A stretch of DNA of 64,000 nt from Maribacter polysaccharolyticus (GTDB taxonomy: Bacteria; Bacteroidota; Bacteroidia; Flavobacteriales; Flavobacteriaceae), in assembly GCF_028882255.1 (NCBI RefSeq), contig NZ_JARBUY010000004.1, positions 1 to 64,000 on the forward strand, in the 5' to 3' direction. Below the pieces are notes generated by a model. It ran no database searches and had not been told where the DNA came from. It saw only the letters and a program-made list of their open reading frames with translations. The first letter of the stretch is position 1. Each line of letters opens with the position of its first letter. A program made the translations under genes and the position numbers. Below, one piece after another: positions 39,863-50,800 of this stretch.

Positions 39863-39882
39863 CATCCTTTATTTGAACTTTA
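39863..39882. repeat. Dispersed repeat, copy 3 (core only)
   Basis: CATCCTTTATTTGAACTTTA, matching the core of the other copies, between two orphan genes. Confidence 0.6.
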
Positions 39883-39915
39883 ATTGCCTCAGTCCATTGT
39901 TACACACAGACTTTT

Positions 39916-40581
39916 TTATTTTTCAGTAACTTGATAATAAATCATAACGTAAGACGGTGACATCGCCAAAAGTTCGTTGGTATCTTTTCCATTGTCGGTT
40001 AAATGTGCAACTCCACAAAATCGGTCAAATCCATATTTTTCATCTTTCCATGATGATGCAAATACCATTAAAGGTATTTTTTTATTCAATTTCCAACTGG
40101 TATTCTTATAATTTCTCCAGTTGAAAAAGGAATTTTTGTTTGTACGTTTCAATTCAATCTGCACTTTTGAGTAAAAGGCATAAGTTTTAATGAATAATTC
40201 ACTTTTGGTATCGTCGTCCTTAGTGATGATTTTTATTTTATCCATATAGTCATAATATGGCTTTTCTTCCTCAGAATAACGATACGTACTCTCAAATTGA
40301 CCCAAAGTATCTGTCTTTATTAAATTTCCGTTATCGTACTTGTCCGAGAGCAACAATATTTTGTAATCTTTGTCGAATTTTCCAAATTCAAATTTATTCA
40401 TTCGGACTCCTTGAACTTCAATCATCTCAAGTAGGTCCAAAATAGAGGTTTCCTCAGGATGAAATGTTTTCATTGGATCTTCTTTCTCCATTTGAGTCCT
40501 CTGGTCAACTTTAAATTCTTGTCCAAGTGAGAATTGAATGGTCATTAAGCAAATGGAATATAATAAATAATATTTCTTCAT
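39916..40581 (-). CDS. Secreted protein of unknown function
   Basis: A 221-residue exported protein with a signal peptide ending near FSLGQE (residue 21). The mature part is highly charged with a few aromatic patches; no catalytic motif or repeat is visible. It lies between two copies of the dispersed repeat and has no clear partner. Confidence 0.6.
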   Translation of the reverse strand: MKKYYLLYSICLMTIQFSLGQEFKVDQRTQMEKEDPMKTFHPEETSILDLLEMIEVQGVRMNKFEFGKFDKDYKILLLSDKYDNGNLIKTDTLGQFESTYRYSEEEKPYYDYMDKIKIITKDDDTKSELFIKTYAFYSKVQIELKRTNKNSFFNWRNYKNTSWKLNKKIPLMVFASSWKDEKYGFDRFCGVAHLTDNGKDTNELLAMSPSYVMIYYQVTEK

Positions 40582-40933
40582 TCTACGGTATTTAGTTAGT
40601 ATATAACGGTTCGGCTCGTATGTTCGGTTCTTAATTTGAAGATAAAATCGTTTAATTGAACTTTCATGAAGATAATAATTTCGAATATTGAGCTGTGCGT
40701 TAATAAGGGAAGGCTACAAAATGACCAACCATGGTTGAAAACGGTTCTAGTTTTAATTGAAAACTATTTTATAATCAGTATTGCGCTATTGTGTCTATTA
40801 TGCATAAGGTTCCTTTTATCAAGTTTAGATTTAAAATTCATCTGAGGTGTTTTCAACATCTCATTGTTTCCTTTTCGGTGAAATATATTTATAACTCTTT
40901 GGTCATTAAATGTTACTTATCCCCGCTGGAATT
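40582..40933. other. Intergenic region with repeat copy 4
   Basis: About 350 bases between the GH3 stop and the upstream end of the orphan secreted-protein gene. Apart from the repeat copy it holds no coding frame of protein character. Confidence 0.5.
40645..40720. repeat. Dispersed repeat, copy 4 (extended)
   Basis: Begins AATCGTTTAATTGAACTTTC and continues with GAGCTGTGCG and AAGGGAAGGCTACA. The tail aligns with that of copy 2. Confidence 0.65.
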
Positions 40934-43645
40934 TCATTCCTTAACAGTGACGATTTCTTTCAATCGAATGTCTTTACTGGAAGCTCCCACCTGAATTTCA
41001 AATTCACCTGGTTCCACCTTATATTCACGATACATAGCATCAAAATAGCGGAAGTCCTCTTTTATATCCAATGTAAATCGAACGGTTTTTGATTCACCTT
41101 TTTTAAGGTCTATACGTTCAAACTTTCGCATTTGTTTTACAGGCATCCATGTATCTGATTTTACATCTTTAACATAGAGCTGTACGACTTCTTCCCCATC
41201 AAATTTTCCTGTATTTTTAACATTTACCGATACAGAAAGCTTATCAGTGCTCTTTAGTGTGGTTTTATCGGTACTTAGCTTAGTGTATTCAAAATTGGAA
41301 TAACTCAGGCCATGTCCAAATGGATATAATGGCTCACCGGTATAATACCTATAAGTAAACCCTTTACCGGCACGCATATTATAATCCTTGAAATCTGCCA
41401 ATTCATCCGTTGATGAGTAGAACGTAACGGGTAGTCGACCTGCAGGATTATAATTACCCAATAACACGTCAGCTACGGCATCTCCCCCTCGTTGTCCAGG
41501 ATACCAAGCCATTAGGATTGCATCCAATTCGTCTTCCAAACCATCGAGAGATATGGCACTACCGGACATTAAAACAAATATGACTGGAGTTCCAGTATCT
41601 TTCATCGCTTTCAAAGCCCTTAACTGGGTTTGTGGTAGTTCAATTTTAGTTCGATCACCACGGTTAAAGCCTTCAATATTATCACGTCCTCTCATTTCTT
41701 CACCTTCCCACGATGCATCCAATCCACCAACAAATATGGCAACGTCTGCATTTTTAACTTCGGATAATGTTTCTTTGGATATTAGGGTAGGATCAATCGT
41801 GTTCCTAGCAATATACTCTGGTGTTTCCCAAATAAGGTTTACCTCTCCACCTCCCGTGTTTTCGTAATAGTCTACCTTAATATCATAGGATTGTCCTTTC
41901 TTCAATTGAATTTCCCCAAAATAAGGAGTTAAGGATTGATTTGTCCAACCATCGGCAATCTTTTTTCCATCGACCCAAAGCCTACATCCATCATCTGAAG
42001 CTACACCCAGCTTATAAGTACCTGTCAGTGGAACTTGCAATTTACCTGTCCAACTGACCGAAAAAGCATCATTCCGAATCGCTTTATCAGGACTTATAAT
42101 TCCCTGGGCGACTTCAGTACTTGTTGGTGATGTTTCGCTAGGCCATTTGAACTTTATTTGAGAATCCACTCTTATAAAATCGGCTTCGCCTTCTAGTTTC
42201 ATGTTATTAAAATAATGCCCCGTTAAACCTTCTATAGTTTCCCCATTCTCATCAACAGTAGATAAGTACTTTGCTTCAATTATTGGAAAGTCTTTATTAG
42301 TGATATCAGGTATTACCATGGGTACACCTTGAGAATAAGTCACCTCAACATCTTTACCTACGGCATTTTCTATCCCCTCTTTCACCGTAACAAGGTGTGA
42401 AGCTTTTCCAAAATAGTTGCCGCGTAAAGCCTTGATATTATCTGCGTTCGGACCTACTAATGCAATTCTTTTCAGCTTATTCTTATTCAAAGGAAGGATA
42501 CCATCATTCTTCAGCAAAGTCATTGATTTCTGAGCCACAACCAAAGCCATTTCATTATGGGATTTACTATCATTGACCTCAATAGGAATATTGGCATAAG
42601 GTACAGTTTCGGCTGGATCGAACATGCCCAATTTCATTTTTGCCAATACCAAACGATATAAGGACAAATCAATCTCACCTTCGTCAATTAAACCCATTTC
42701 AACTGCCTTTTTTAAATGATTTTGATATACAGACCCACAGTTTAAATCGCAGCCTTTACGCACTCCAATGGCAGCAGCTTCCTCTGGAGTATTAACTATT
42801 TTATGAAAGGCATGAATGTCTCTAATAGCGCCACAATCGGAAACGACATAGCCCTGAAACTTCCATTTGTTACGTAAAATATCTTCAAGAAGTAACCAGC
42901 TTGCACAAGCCGACTCTCCGTCTACACGGTTATAAGCTCCCATTATGGAATATGCTTTGGCATCTACAATTAAATTTTCGAACGCAGGTAAATAGGTTTC
43001 CCACAAATCGCGCGAATTGGGTGTTACATTAAAAACATGCCTATCGGGTTCTGGACCATTGTGCACTGCAAAATGTTTTGGGGTAGCAACAAGCTTCATG
43101 TATTTAGGATCATCGCCTTGAAGTCCTTTTACAAACTGCATTCCCATTTGACCTGTTAGGTATGGGTCTTCTCCATAAGTTTCATGACCTCTACCCCACC
43201 GCGGATCCCTGAAAATATTGATATTAGGTGACCAGAAAGTTAATCCATAATATCTATCAAAATTTCCTTTGCGAACTGCATCATGATGTTTTGCACGTGC
43301 TTCATCACTAATTACATCGGCAACTTTCTTCATCATGGCAGGATCAAACGAAGCAGCCATACCAATAGCTTGAGGGAACATGGTGGCTACCCCTGAACGA
43401 GCCACTCCATGTAAACATTCGTTCCACCAGTTATATTCGGGAACACCTAAACGAGGAACAGCAGGAGCGTGGTCTCCTAATTGTGCAATCTTTTCATCTA
43501 GGTTCATTAGGCTAACCAAATCTTTGGCCCTTGTTTCAAAGTCCAAGTTAACATCCATGAACTTATGGGTTTGGTTTGATACTACCTGACTGCAAACTGG
43601 CAGTGTTATTAAAGTAATTAGTAATGTTGCTAAGTAATTTTTCAT
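40934..43645 (-). CDS. GH3 family beta-glycosidase with PA14 insert
   Basis: A 903-residue exported enzyme. The start at 43645 gives a signal peptide (ending near LPVCSQ); a start 9 codons upstream adds an unrelated lead. The N-terminal GH3 barrel contains EYNWWNECLHGVAR and the nucleophile aspartate in GYVVSDCGA (about residue 270). A PA14 domain (about 455-605, with GTYKLGVASDDGCRLWVDG) sits in the second half, followed by GH3 C-terminal and Fn3-like domains. The NWWNE..HGV motif is typical of beta-xylosidase and beta-glucosidase types. It lies on the opposite strand to the SusC/SusD genes, between repeat copies 4 and 5. Confidence 0.92.
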   Translation of the reverse strand: MKNYLATLLITLITLPVCSQVVSNQTHKFMDVNLDFETRAKDLVSLMNLDEKIAQLGDHAPAVPRLGVPEYNWWNECLHGVARSGVATMFPQAIGMAASFDPAMMKKVADVISDEARAKHHDAVRKGNFDRYYGLTFWSPNINIFRDPRWGRGHETYGEDPYLTGQMGMQFVKGLQGDDPKYMKLVATPKHFAVHNGPEPDRHVFNVTPNSRDLWETYLPAFENLIVDAKAYSIMGAYNRVDGESACASWLLLEDILRNKWKFQGYVVSDCGAIRDIHAFHKIVNTPEEAAAIGVRKGCDLNCGSVYQNHLKKAVEMGLIDEGEIDLSLYRLVLAKMKLGMFDPAETVPYANIPIEVNDSKSHNEMALVVAQKSMTLLKNDGILPLNKNKLKRIALVGPNADNIKALRGNYFGKASHLVTVKEGIENAVGKDVEVTYSQGVPMVIPDITNKDFPIIEAKYLSTVDENGETIEGLTGHYFNNMKLEGEADFIRVDSQIKFKWPSETSPTSTEVAQGIISPDKAIRNDAFSVSWTGKLQVPLTGTYKLGVASDDGCRLWVDGKKIADGWTNQSLTPYFGEIQLKKGQSYDIKVDYYENTGGGEVNLIWETPEYIARNTIDPTLISKETLSEVKNADVAIFVGGLDASWEGEEMRGRDNIEGFNRGDRTKIELPQTQLRALKAMKDTGTPVIFVLMSGSAISLDGLEDELDAILMAWYPGQRGGDAVADVLLGNYNPAGRLPVTFYSSTDELADFKDYNMRAGKGFTYRYYTGEPLYPFGHGLSYSNFEYTKLSTDKTTLKSTDKLSVSVNVKNTGKFDGEEVVQLYVKDVKSDTWMPVKQMRKFERIDLKKGESKTVRFTLDIKEDFRYFDAMYREYKVEPGEFEIQVGASSKDIRLKEIVTVKE

Positions 43646-43677
43646 AATTCTTTGTTTTTCAATGTTGGGCACATAAT

Positions 43678-43760
43678 AAAATCGTTTAATTGAACTTTCT
43701 TAAGGGTAACCATTTTTAAAGATTCATTGTACGATGTACGCGTGAAGCCTAAACAGGGAA
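43678..43760. repeat. Dispersed repeat, copy 5 (extended)
   Basis: Begins AAAATCGTTTAATTGAACTT. The core matches copy 4; the tail is more diverged (CGCGTGAAGCCTAAACAGGG). Confidence 0.6.
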
Positions 43761-43857
43761 ACTTCATACGACGGTATCTATTAAAATAGTCTTCAATACT
43801 CCCTTAGTTTTCATACAAAGTATCAAAAACTGCGTCCCCACTTCCGACCGGACTTGT

Positions 43858-43878
43858 AAAAAAGCCATGGCTTTTTAA
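43858..43878 (-). terminator. Terminator of the TlpA lipoprotein gene
   Basis: AAAAAGCCATGGCTTTTT, a perfect palindrome with T tract on the minus strand, 26 bases after the TlpA stop codon. Confidence 0.7.
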
Positions 43879-43903
43879 TGGTTATAGGTGTTAGGTGCCG
43901 GTT

Positions 43904-45220
43904 TTATTCATTCATTAAATCAGTGACTTTCTTTTCCAATTCCTTTCCTCTTAAATTTTTTGCCACGATAATTCCATTGGGATTTAGAAGAAACGTTGTT
44001 GGATATCCCCCTATTCCATAGGTTTCTTTTATTCTATTTAAATCGTTTGATATAATTTGAGGCCAAGATATTGAATGCTTAATTATCATTTTTTCTAAAT
44101 CTTCTGCTGGACTATCGCCAACAATGCCAATGATTTCAAACTTTGACCTGTCAATGTTTTCATATAAATAAGTTAGGTTAGGCATTTCCTGGATACAGGG
44201 ACCACACCAAGTGGCCCAAAAGTCAAGAAATACGTATTTTCCTTTAAAACTGTCTAATGTAATTGGAGTTTTTGTCTTGAAATCATCCCCAGAAAAATCA
44301 TAAGCCTTAAATCCAATTTGGGTAGAGGGCAATTTGCTTTTGGGTAAATCCATTTTTTCCAATACCAATACATTTTCGTTCTTTTTTACACCTAAATTCT
44401 TATAGATCCCATTTTCAATTTCAAGAAATTCATTTTTTGCGATCAAGCTTTGGTAATGGGCCTTTTCTCCTTTTTCAATCAAGTCGCCAACCTTTATAAT
44501 GCCCACTTTGTCATACGACAAATTTGTAAAATCGTTAGACGAAATAGCTATTTCCTCCCCTTGAAATCTTGCTGTTGCATATTGTGCGAAATTGCTTAAG
44601 AATATGTTGTATTGTTTCATGTGCACGATTAAAAGTGGAGCACTAACTTGGATTATCCTATCATTTGAAAATTGCTCAAAACTCACTTTGATGGCGCTAC
44701 TCTTTACTAATGAATCATTATTGATAGTACCCTTCGGGTTGACTTCCGTAGGTTTAAAAATATCGTCATCACTAAAATCATGATTATTATTTGCGTCGAC
44801 TATCATTTGCAGTTCGCCAACAGAATCTTCCCCAAAAGCAAAAGCGATTTTAGATTTTATAGGTTTTTTCGATAAATTGATCGAGTCTGGCTCCCAATTC
44901 CATGTTTTTTGTAATTCCTCATACCTTTCTTTTGTAATATTCCCTAAATAATAGTTTTGATATACGGATTGGTATATATCTGTATCCACATCTCCAATTT
45001 TAACATCAGTCCAGTTTTTAGGTATTCCGGATGTTTTTAGATGTGTTTTCTTCCAAGGGTCATTTTCATTATCCGAATAAGGTGATATTCCTACCATGGC
45101 TGGATCAAAAGGTCCATACCCCTCTTGGAATGTTATGGGTAATTTGAAGATTTTCTCATTTGAGCAGCCTTGTATGAATAGAAGGTAAATACTGAGCAAC
45201 AAAACAACACTGAATTTCAT
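43904..45220 (-). CDS. TlpA-family thioredoxin lipoprotein
   Basis: A 438-residue protein with a lipoprotein signal (FIQGCSNEK, cysteine at residue 19). A long N-terminal region of unknown fold (about 25-290) precedes a C-terminal thioredoxin domain with active site FWATWCGPCIQEMPNL (about 333-348) and GYPTTFLLNPNG near the end. It should reduce disulfides in the periplasm. It is divergent from the sigma factor gene and is one of four TlpA proteins in the island. The -CGPC- active site is the classical one. Confidence 0.85.
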   Translation of the reverse strand: MKFSVVLLLSIYLLFIQGCSNEKIFKLPITFQEGYGPFDPAMVGISPYSDNENDPWKKTHLKTSGIPKNWTDVKIGDVDTDIYQSVYQNYYLGNITKERYEELQKTWNWEPDSINLSKKPIKSKIAFAFGEDSVGELQMIVDANNNHDFSDDDIFKPTEVNPKGTINNDSLVKSSAIKVSFEQFSNDRIIQVSAPLLIVHMKQYNIFLSNFAQYATARFQGEEIAISSNDFTNLSYDKVGIIKVGDLIEKGEKAHYQSLIAKNEFLEIENGIYKNLGVKKNENVLVLEKMDLPKSKLPSTQIGFKAYDFSGDDFKTKTPITLDSFKGKYVFLDFWATWCGPCIQEMPNLTYLYENIDRSKFEIIGIVGDSPAEDLEKMIIKHSISWPQIISNDLNRIKETYGIGGYPTTFLLNPNGIIVAKNLRGKELEKKVTDLMNE

Positions 45221-45932
45221 CTAATTTATTTATGGTTAATGGTTATTTAGAGCAAGCGTAAAGGCAACAGTTGAACGTCGAGAAGACAGGGAGGGATTCA
45301 CTCCAAGCCTCCTACCTCCCCGTTTGTGCCGATCCCGCATCTTACAACCCTTATTATATATATCCAAATGAATGTTTTGATCTTGTAAATCCTACTTTCC
45401 ATTCCGTTTATACGCAATGCTATCAAATGACAGAAATTAAATACGTATTTTCTTTCAGCAAGCACAGGGGATAATGTAAAAATAGATTACGTAATCAATA
45501 TCGGTTATAAAACATTACCCATAGGTTATAAATTACAGCCTATTTTGAAATTAAATCCCTTAATTCCAATACTTTAATAATAATGACAACGCTAAGGTAG
45601 TTTTAGAAAACTAAGCTGTTACAACTGAGGGAAACTTACGATAAACTGCTCAATGACCGTTAAAGGGTTTGATTCGTCTTTGGTCCAAAAACTTTCCCTT
45701 ATTTCATCTACTTGCGATTTGATGTTTCCTGTAATCATGAATTATTATGAGGGATTTGATTAAATAAATAAAAAATGACATTTTAACTTATCAAGTTAAT
45801 TAAAATTAAATGACTATACTGATTAAATTTTTAAATACTAATTGTATTGTTAGATTTGCCTACGTTCGGCTATTAATAGGTTTATAACTTATCAATAGTT
45901 TCAAATAATATTCATGAAATTTTCTAATCTTA
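45221..45932. other. Intergenic region with an hsdM relic
   Basis: About 710 bases between divergent genes. The only recognisable item is the hsdM fragment at 45619-45738 (separate entry). A 67-codon plus-strand frame from 45271 has no protein character. Confidence 0.5.
45619..45738 (-). pseudogene. Relic of type I restriction methyltransferase HsdM (N-terminus)
   Basis: The minus strand encodes 39 residues beginning MITGNIKSQVDEIRESFWTK and continuing SNPLTVIEQ before a stop. That start matches the N-terminus of HsdM subunits, where a (T)GxxKxxxDxxxxxFW...NPLxVIEQ pattern leads into the methyltransferase. The match breaks off after VIEQ, and no methyltransferase core, hsdS or hsdR follows. 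It is best read as a decayed leftover of a restriction-modification system. Confidence 0.55.
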
Positions 45933-46490
45933 ATGAATCTCATACTTGAGGAAATTAGCAATAAAAACGAAAAAGTTTTTAAAACATTTTTCAAGAAACA
46001 CTATCCGGAATTAATTGTTTATGCTAATGGCTACCTTTTTGATAAGGATGCAAGTGAAGACCTTGTACAAGAAGTTTTCATCTATATATGGGAGCATGCC
46101 GATAGATTGAAAATAGAAACATCGTTAAAAGGCTATCTCTATACCATGACAAGGAATAGATGTTTAAATTACCTAAAGTCATTGAAGATTCATGATGATT
46201 TTGGAATTCTTGAATTTAACATCAATTTAATTACTGAGACTGTTTTCGATGCTACTTCCGAAGAGGATAAAAAAATTGTTTACCATCAAATCTTAAAAAT
46301 TGTTGACACGCTTCCCGATAAAATGCAGCAAATAGTAAAACTCAAGTTTTTCCAAAATTACAAGTATCAAGAGATAGCAAAAGAGATGAATATTTCTGTA
46401 AATACAGTAAAAACACAATTAAAAAGGGCAAAATTAAAAATTACAGAATTGACAACAATTCTTCTTATTTTGCTTGAAATGAAGCATTAA
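45933..46490 (+). CDS. RNA polymerase ECF sigma factor (FecI-like)
   Basis: A 185-residue sigma-70 family factor of the Bacteroidota SusC/SusD-associated group. Region 2 contains YANGYLFDKDASEDLVQEVF (about 29-48) and region 4 ends with QEIAKEMNISVNTVKTQLKRA (about 147-167), a helix-turn-helix. It should direct transcription of the SusC/SusD run under the control of the FecR protein encoded 120 bases downstream. Confidence 0.93.
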   Translation: MNLILEEISNKNEKVFKTFFKKHYPELIVYANGYLFDKDASEDLVQEVFIYIWEHADRLKIETSLKGYLYTMTRNRCLNYLKSLKIHDDFGILEFNINLITETVFDATSEEDKKIVYHQILKIVDTLPDKMQQIVKLKFFQNYKYQEIAKEMNISVNTVKTQLKRAKLKITELTTILLILLEMKH

Positions 46491-46610
46491 AATTCTTTTT
46501 TCGCCACTTTAATTTTAGTGTTTTTTGAATTTTGTTGAATTAAAATTATTTTTTTGTCACCCATTATTGATTTTTCGTTGTCTTAACTTTAAAACAATGT
46601 AAACTTTAAA

Positions 46611-47741
46611 ATGGATTTCAAATTAATTTTAAAAAAACTAAACAATACTCTTTCTGAAGAGGAATCCGCTATTTTCTCTAAATGGTATAATGATTCTAAC
46701 CAGCACAAAGATTTTTTTGAAAAAGTAAAGCAAGCACAACAAGATGAAGCTTTATTAGTGGATATCGAAAAAGGCTGGAAATCCATAGAAAATAAAATAA
46801 AGCCAGTCTCTGCTAAGAAAACCAATTATTTAAAATATGCCGTTGCCGCATCCATAGTGTTATTGGTATCGATTACCATTATAGTCCAACAGAATACTGA
46901 ACATAAGGTTGTTGCTCCTGAAGTGGCAACAAAAAACATTAAAATCGGTACGGACAAAGCAACGCTTACGTTGGCTGATGGCACCAATGTGACACTAGAA
47001 AAAGGGCAACATTATATTTCAAATAATATTGAGAGTAATGGTGAGGAATTAGTGTATCAACCCTCTAAAAATCAAAATCCTGAAATTGCATACAATTATT
47101 TAGCCATCCCCAGAGGTGGGCAATATCACGTGGTGCTTTCTGATGGCACGGAGGTTTGGTTAAATTCAGAATCGAAATTAAAATATCCAGAAGGTTTTAT
47201 TAAAGGAGAACCTAGAGCTGTGGAATTGGTATATGGTGAAGCTTATTTTGATGTGTCTCCGAGCTCAAATCATGAGGGGGCAAAATTTAAAGTAATAACC
47301 AATGACCAAGAAATAGAGGTGTTGGGTACTGAGTTTAATATAAAAGCTTACCGAGATGAAAATTTAATCTATTCTACTTTGGTGGAGGGGAAGATTTTAA
47401 TAAAATCCGACTCTTATGAAAATATTTTATTGCCCAATCAGCAAACCATCATTAACAAAAATAACAATGCTGTTGACCTTATAAATGTAGATGACCTTTA
47501 CAGTATCACGTCATGGAGAAAAGGTGTGTTTAGTTTCAAGGATATGCCTTTAAGTAATATAATGAAAGTATTATCCAGATGGTATGATGCCGAGGTAATA
47601 TTTGCCAATAAAGAGGCAGAAGATATTTTATTTACAGGGATATTAGATAAGAACCAATCCATTGAAGAGATTTTATTCTCAATTTATAACACCAATAACA
47701 TCACATATGAAATAAATGATAAGACTATAATCTTCAAATAA
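46611..47741 (+). CDS. FecR-family anti-sigma factor
   Basis: A 376-residue inner-membrane protein. A short cytoplasmic N-terminus (about 1-70) would bind the sigma factor; one transmembrane segment lies at about 75-92; the periplasmic part (about 120-376) is the FecR domain, with AIPRGGQYHVVLSDGTEVWL and ELVYGEAYFDVSP, then a C-terminal DUF4974-like region. It would release the sigma factor on contact with the STN domain of SusC. Confidence 0.92.
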   Translation: MDFKLILKKLNNTLSEEESAIFSKWYNDSNQHKDFFEKVKQAQQDEALLVDIEKGWKSIENKIKPVSAKKTNYLKYAVAASIVLLVSITIIVQQNTEHKVVAPEVATKNIKIGTDKATLTLADGTNVTLEKGQHYISNNIESNGEELVYQPSKNQNPEIAYNYLAIPRGGQYHVVLSDGTEVWLNSESKLKYPEGFIKGEPRAVELVYGEAYFDVSPSSNHEGAKFKVITNDQEIEVLGTEFNIKAYRDENLIYSTLVEGKILIKSDSYENILLPNQQTIINKNNNAVDLINVDDLYSITSWRKGVFSFKDMPLSNIMKVLSRWYDAEVIFANKEAEDILFTGILDKNQSIEEILFSIYNTNNITYEINDKTIIFK

Positions 47742-47842
47742 AAAAGAAAGGGAATCAAGGTTAGGAATTCTCACAACACAAACCTCTTTTCCCTCTTAAA
47801 GATAATTAATCAAAAGTTTAACTAATTAACTCAAGCAAATTT

Positions 47843-50800
47843 ATGGAAATTAAATTAACCAAGGTTTTTTTCTTTCTCCGAAAGAAACTGTTAAAAATCA
47901 TTATGAGAACTTTTATCTTTTTATTGTGCTCAACAGTATTTAGTTTTTCTCCAGTAAATGTATTATCACAGAACTTGAAAATTAAAATACCGGAAGATAA
48001 AACCCTTACCGTTGACCAAGTTTTCGACATGATAAAAGAACAAACAGACTTTAGATTTATTTACCGGTCAGACATATTCAAAAATTACCCCAAAGTAAAC
48101 GTTAAAAAAGGGGTTATGAAAGCGAATAGATTGTTGGAAAAGAGTCTGTCAAAAGGGAATTTCAAATTCAACATTTCAGCCAATAACACCATTACGATAA
48201 GAAAGGCATCTGCCGTTCAGGAACTAGAGATCTCAGGTATTGTCACAGATGAAAACGGCCTACCTATACCTGGAATAACGGTGTATATTTCAAGTAGGGA
48301 ACCTGGTAGCGGGCCAATAAACAGTGATTTTTATATTAGGGGCACAGCCACAGATTTCAATGGTGAATTTAAGATAACAGGAGAAGTTGGCTATTATCTA
48401 ATAGCTACTGGTCTAGGGTTTGAATATTTTAAAGCCCAAATTACCCCTGGTCAAACTATTTATAATATTTCTTTAAAGGAATCGGTAAGTGAACTCGATG
48501 AAGTTGTTGTTATATCATCGGGTTTCCAAGAAATATCAAAAGAAAGGGCCACTGGCGCCTATGTGGGGGTTAAAAAAGACCTAATTAATAAGCCTGCATC
48601 CAGTATTTCAGAAAGAATCATAGGCGCAGTTGCAGGGGTTCAAAGTACCGTTGCAGCAGATGGATCCGTTAGTTTTCAAATTAGGGGTTTGTCAAGTTTA
48701 GTGGCTAATGCAGATCCTTTAATTGTTTTGGATGGTTTTCCCATTGAAGGGGCGTTTGAAACCATTAACCCCAATGACGTAGAAAGTATTACGGTATTAA
48801 AAGATGCCGCTGCAGCCTCCATTTGGGGAGCAAAGGCAGCCAATGGGGTGATTGTAGTTGAATCAAAAAAGGTAAAAAAACAGAAGACCAACGTTTCCAT
48901 TTCTACATTTGTTCGTACTTCCAGCAAGTTGGATCTGGATTATGTACTTGCGAGGGGCTCAAGTGCAGATTACTTAGAATATGAACAGGCTGCCTTTGAT
49001 ACCAATTTTTTTGGCGATTACTTTGGACCTCCTAGTATCTCGGCAACTCAGGTATCTTCCCCTTATTCCCAGGCCATAGTAGCAATGAACGAGGCAAGAT
49101 TAGGGAGAATCACGGAAGCTGAAAGAGATGCCACTTTAGCTACCTTGGCCGGTCTGGACAACTCTGATCAAATAAGGGATTATTTGTTGGCTACCCCCTT
49201 AACTGCTCAGTATAACATCAGCATCTCCGGTGGAAATGAGAAAATGGCCAATAGCCTTTCCTTATTGTTCGAAAATAAAAATAGTTATTTCATAGGTGAT
49301 GACACCAAAGAATATCAGGTAAACTTCAAAAATCAAACGCAGTTGGCAAAGGGTTTAAAGTTAGACTTCGGTGCTATGTTACAGTACTCCGATGTAACAG
49401 CGAACTCTGGTGATATGCTAAACGTCATTAAAGGTCTATCGCCTTGGGATATGCTAAAAAATGAAGACGGTTCTTTAACAGATATGTCTTACTTAAATTA
49501 TTACATGCCCAATTTCAACGAATTTGTACCTTCTGAACTTTTCCCTTATTCCGATTGGTCATACAACCCCATAACCGAAGTTCAAAATAGAGATTTAAAT
49601 ACAAAACAATTAAATACTCGCATAAATGCCGGTTTGACCGTGGATATCATCGACGGATTACAATTGTCCTCTAAAATCCAATATGAGTTGTTCAACACTA
49701 AAAATAGGGATTATTACAATGACGAAACATATGCTGTCAGAAAATTTGTAAACGAGACCTCAGGACCTGAATGGCGAACAGGTGATGTGCCGACTCAATT
49801 GGTTCCAAGTGGTGATATCTTAAATTTAAGTTCTAGCGAAGTCAATGCCTATAATTGGAGAAATCAATTAAATTTCAATCGCACATTTAGTGAAAAACAT
49901 CATGTGGATGTATTGTTGGGCAGCGAGTTAAGTAATAGAACGGCCAAAGCTACGATCAACCCTGCTTCATTTGGTTATAATCCAGAGACATTAATAAGTT
50001 CAGACCTCTTAGAGGATCGGGACACTCATCGTTTATGGAATAATTTGCCGGCAACATATGCAGGTTATTTCCATTCATTTGGTTTGTCGTTTCAACATTA
50101 TTTCAGTGAAACCACAACCAGACTGTTCTCATTATATGGAAATTTAGCTTATACCTTTGATGATAAGTATGTAGTAACAGGGAGTTATAGAACAGATGCG
50201 GCTAACATAATTTCGGAAAACCCGGCTTTAAGATATGATCCCTTTTGGTCAGGTGGTTTAGGCTGGCACCTTGGAAAGGAAAATTTCATGGAAGGGGCTT
50301 CTTGGCTAGATAAGATTTACCTAAGAACTACCTATGGTTCTGGCGGTAATATTATTCCAAACTCATCATTTACCCCGATTATCAGTTTGGGCAGTAGCCT
50401 TGATCTGGTTACAGAACAACTTACAGCAACGGTTATTGATGAGGGCAACCCTGATCTTAGATGGGAAAGAACCACTAGTTTAAATATTGGCGTCGATTTT
50501 TCAACCTTTAAAGGTAGGTTGTATGGTAGTATAGATATTTATAATAAGAAAGGTGAGGATTTAATAGTTGACCAAGCTACATCCGGGGTTTATGGAACAA
50601 CATCCCAGAGATTGAATAAGGGAGAAATGGTAAATAAGGGTATAGAGCTAAGCATTGGTACCTCGCTACCTATAAAAGGAAACGACATTGTGTGGTCCGG
50701 AACTTTTAATTATTCCCATAATGATAATGAAATTACTGAATTCAACAAATTGGTATATGGCTCTACAGAGTTGTCCATAGGGCCTACAACTTCTTATGTT

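Noticed and set aside
45271-45474. 67-codon plus-strand frame upstream of the sigma factor
   Set aside because: No family resemblance or coding composition, and it starts in spacer DNA between divergent genes.
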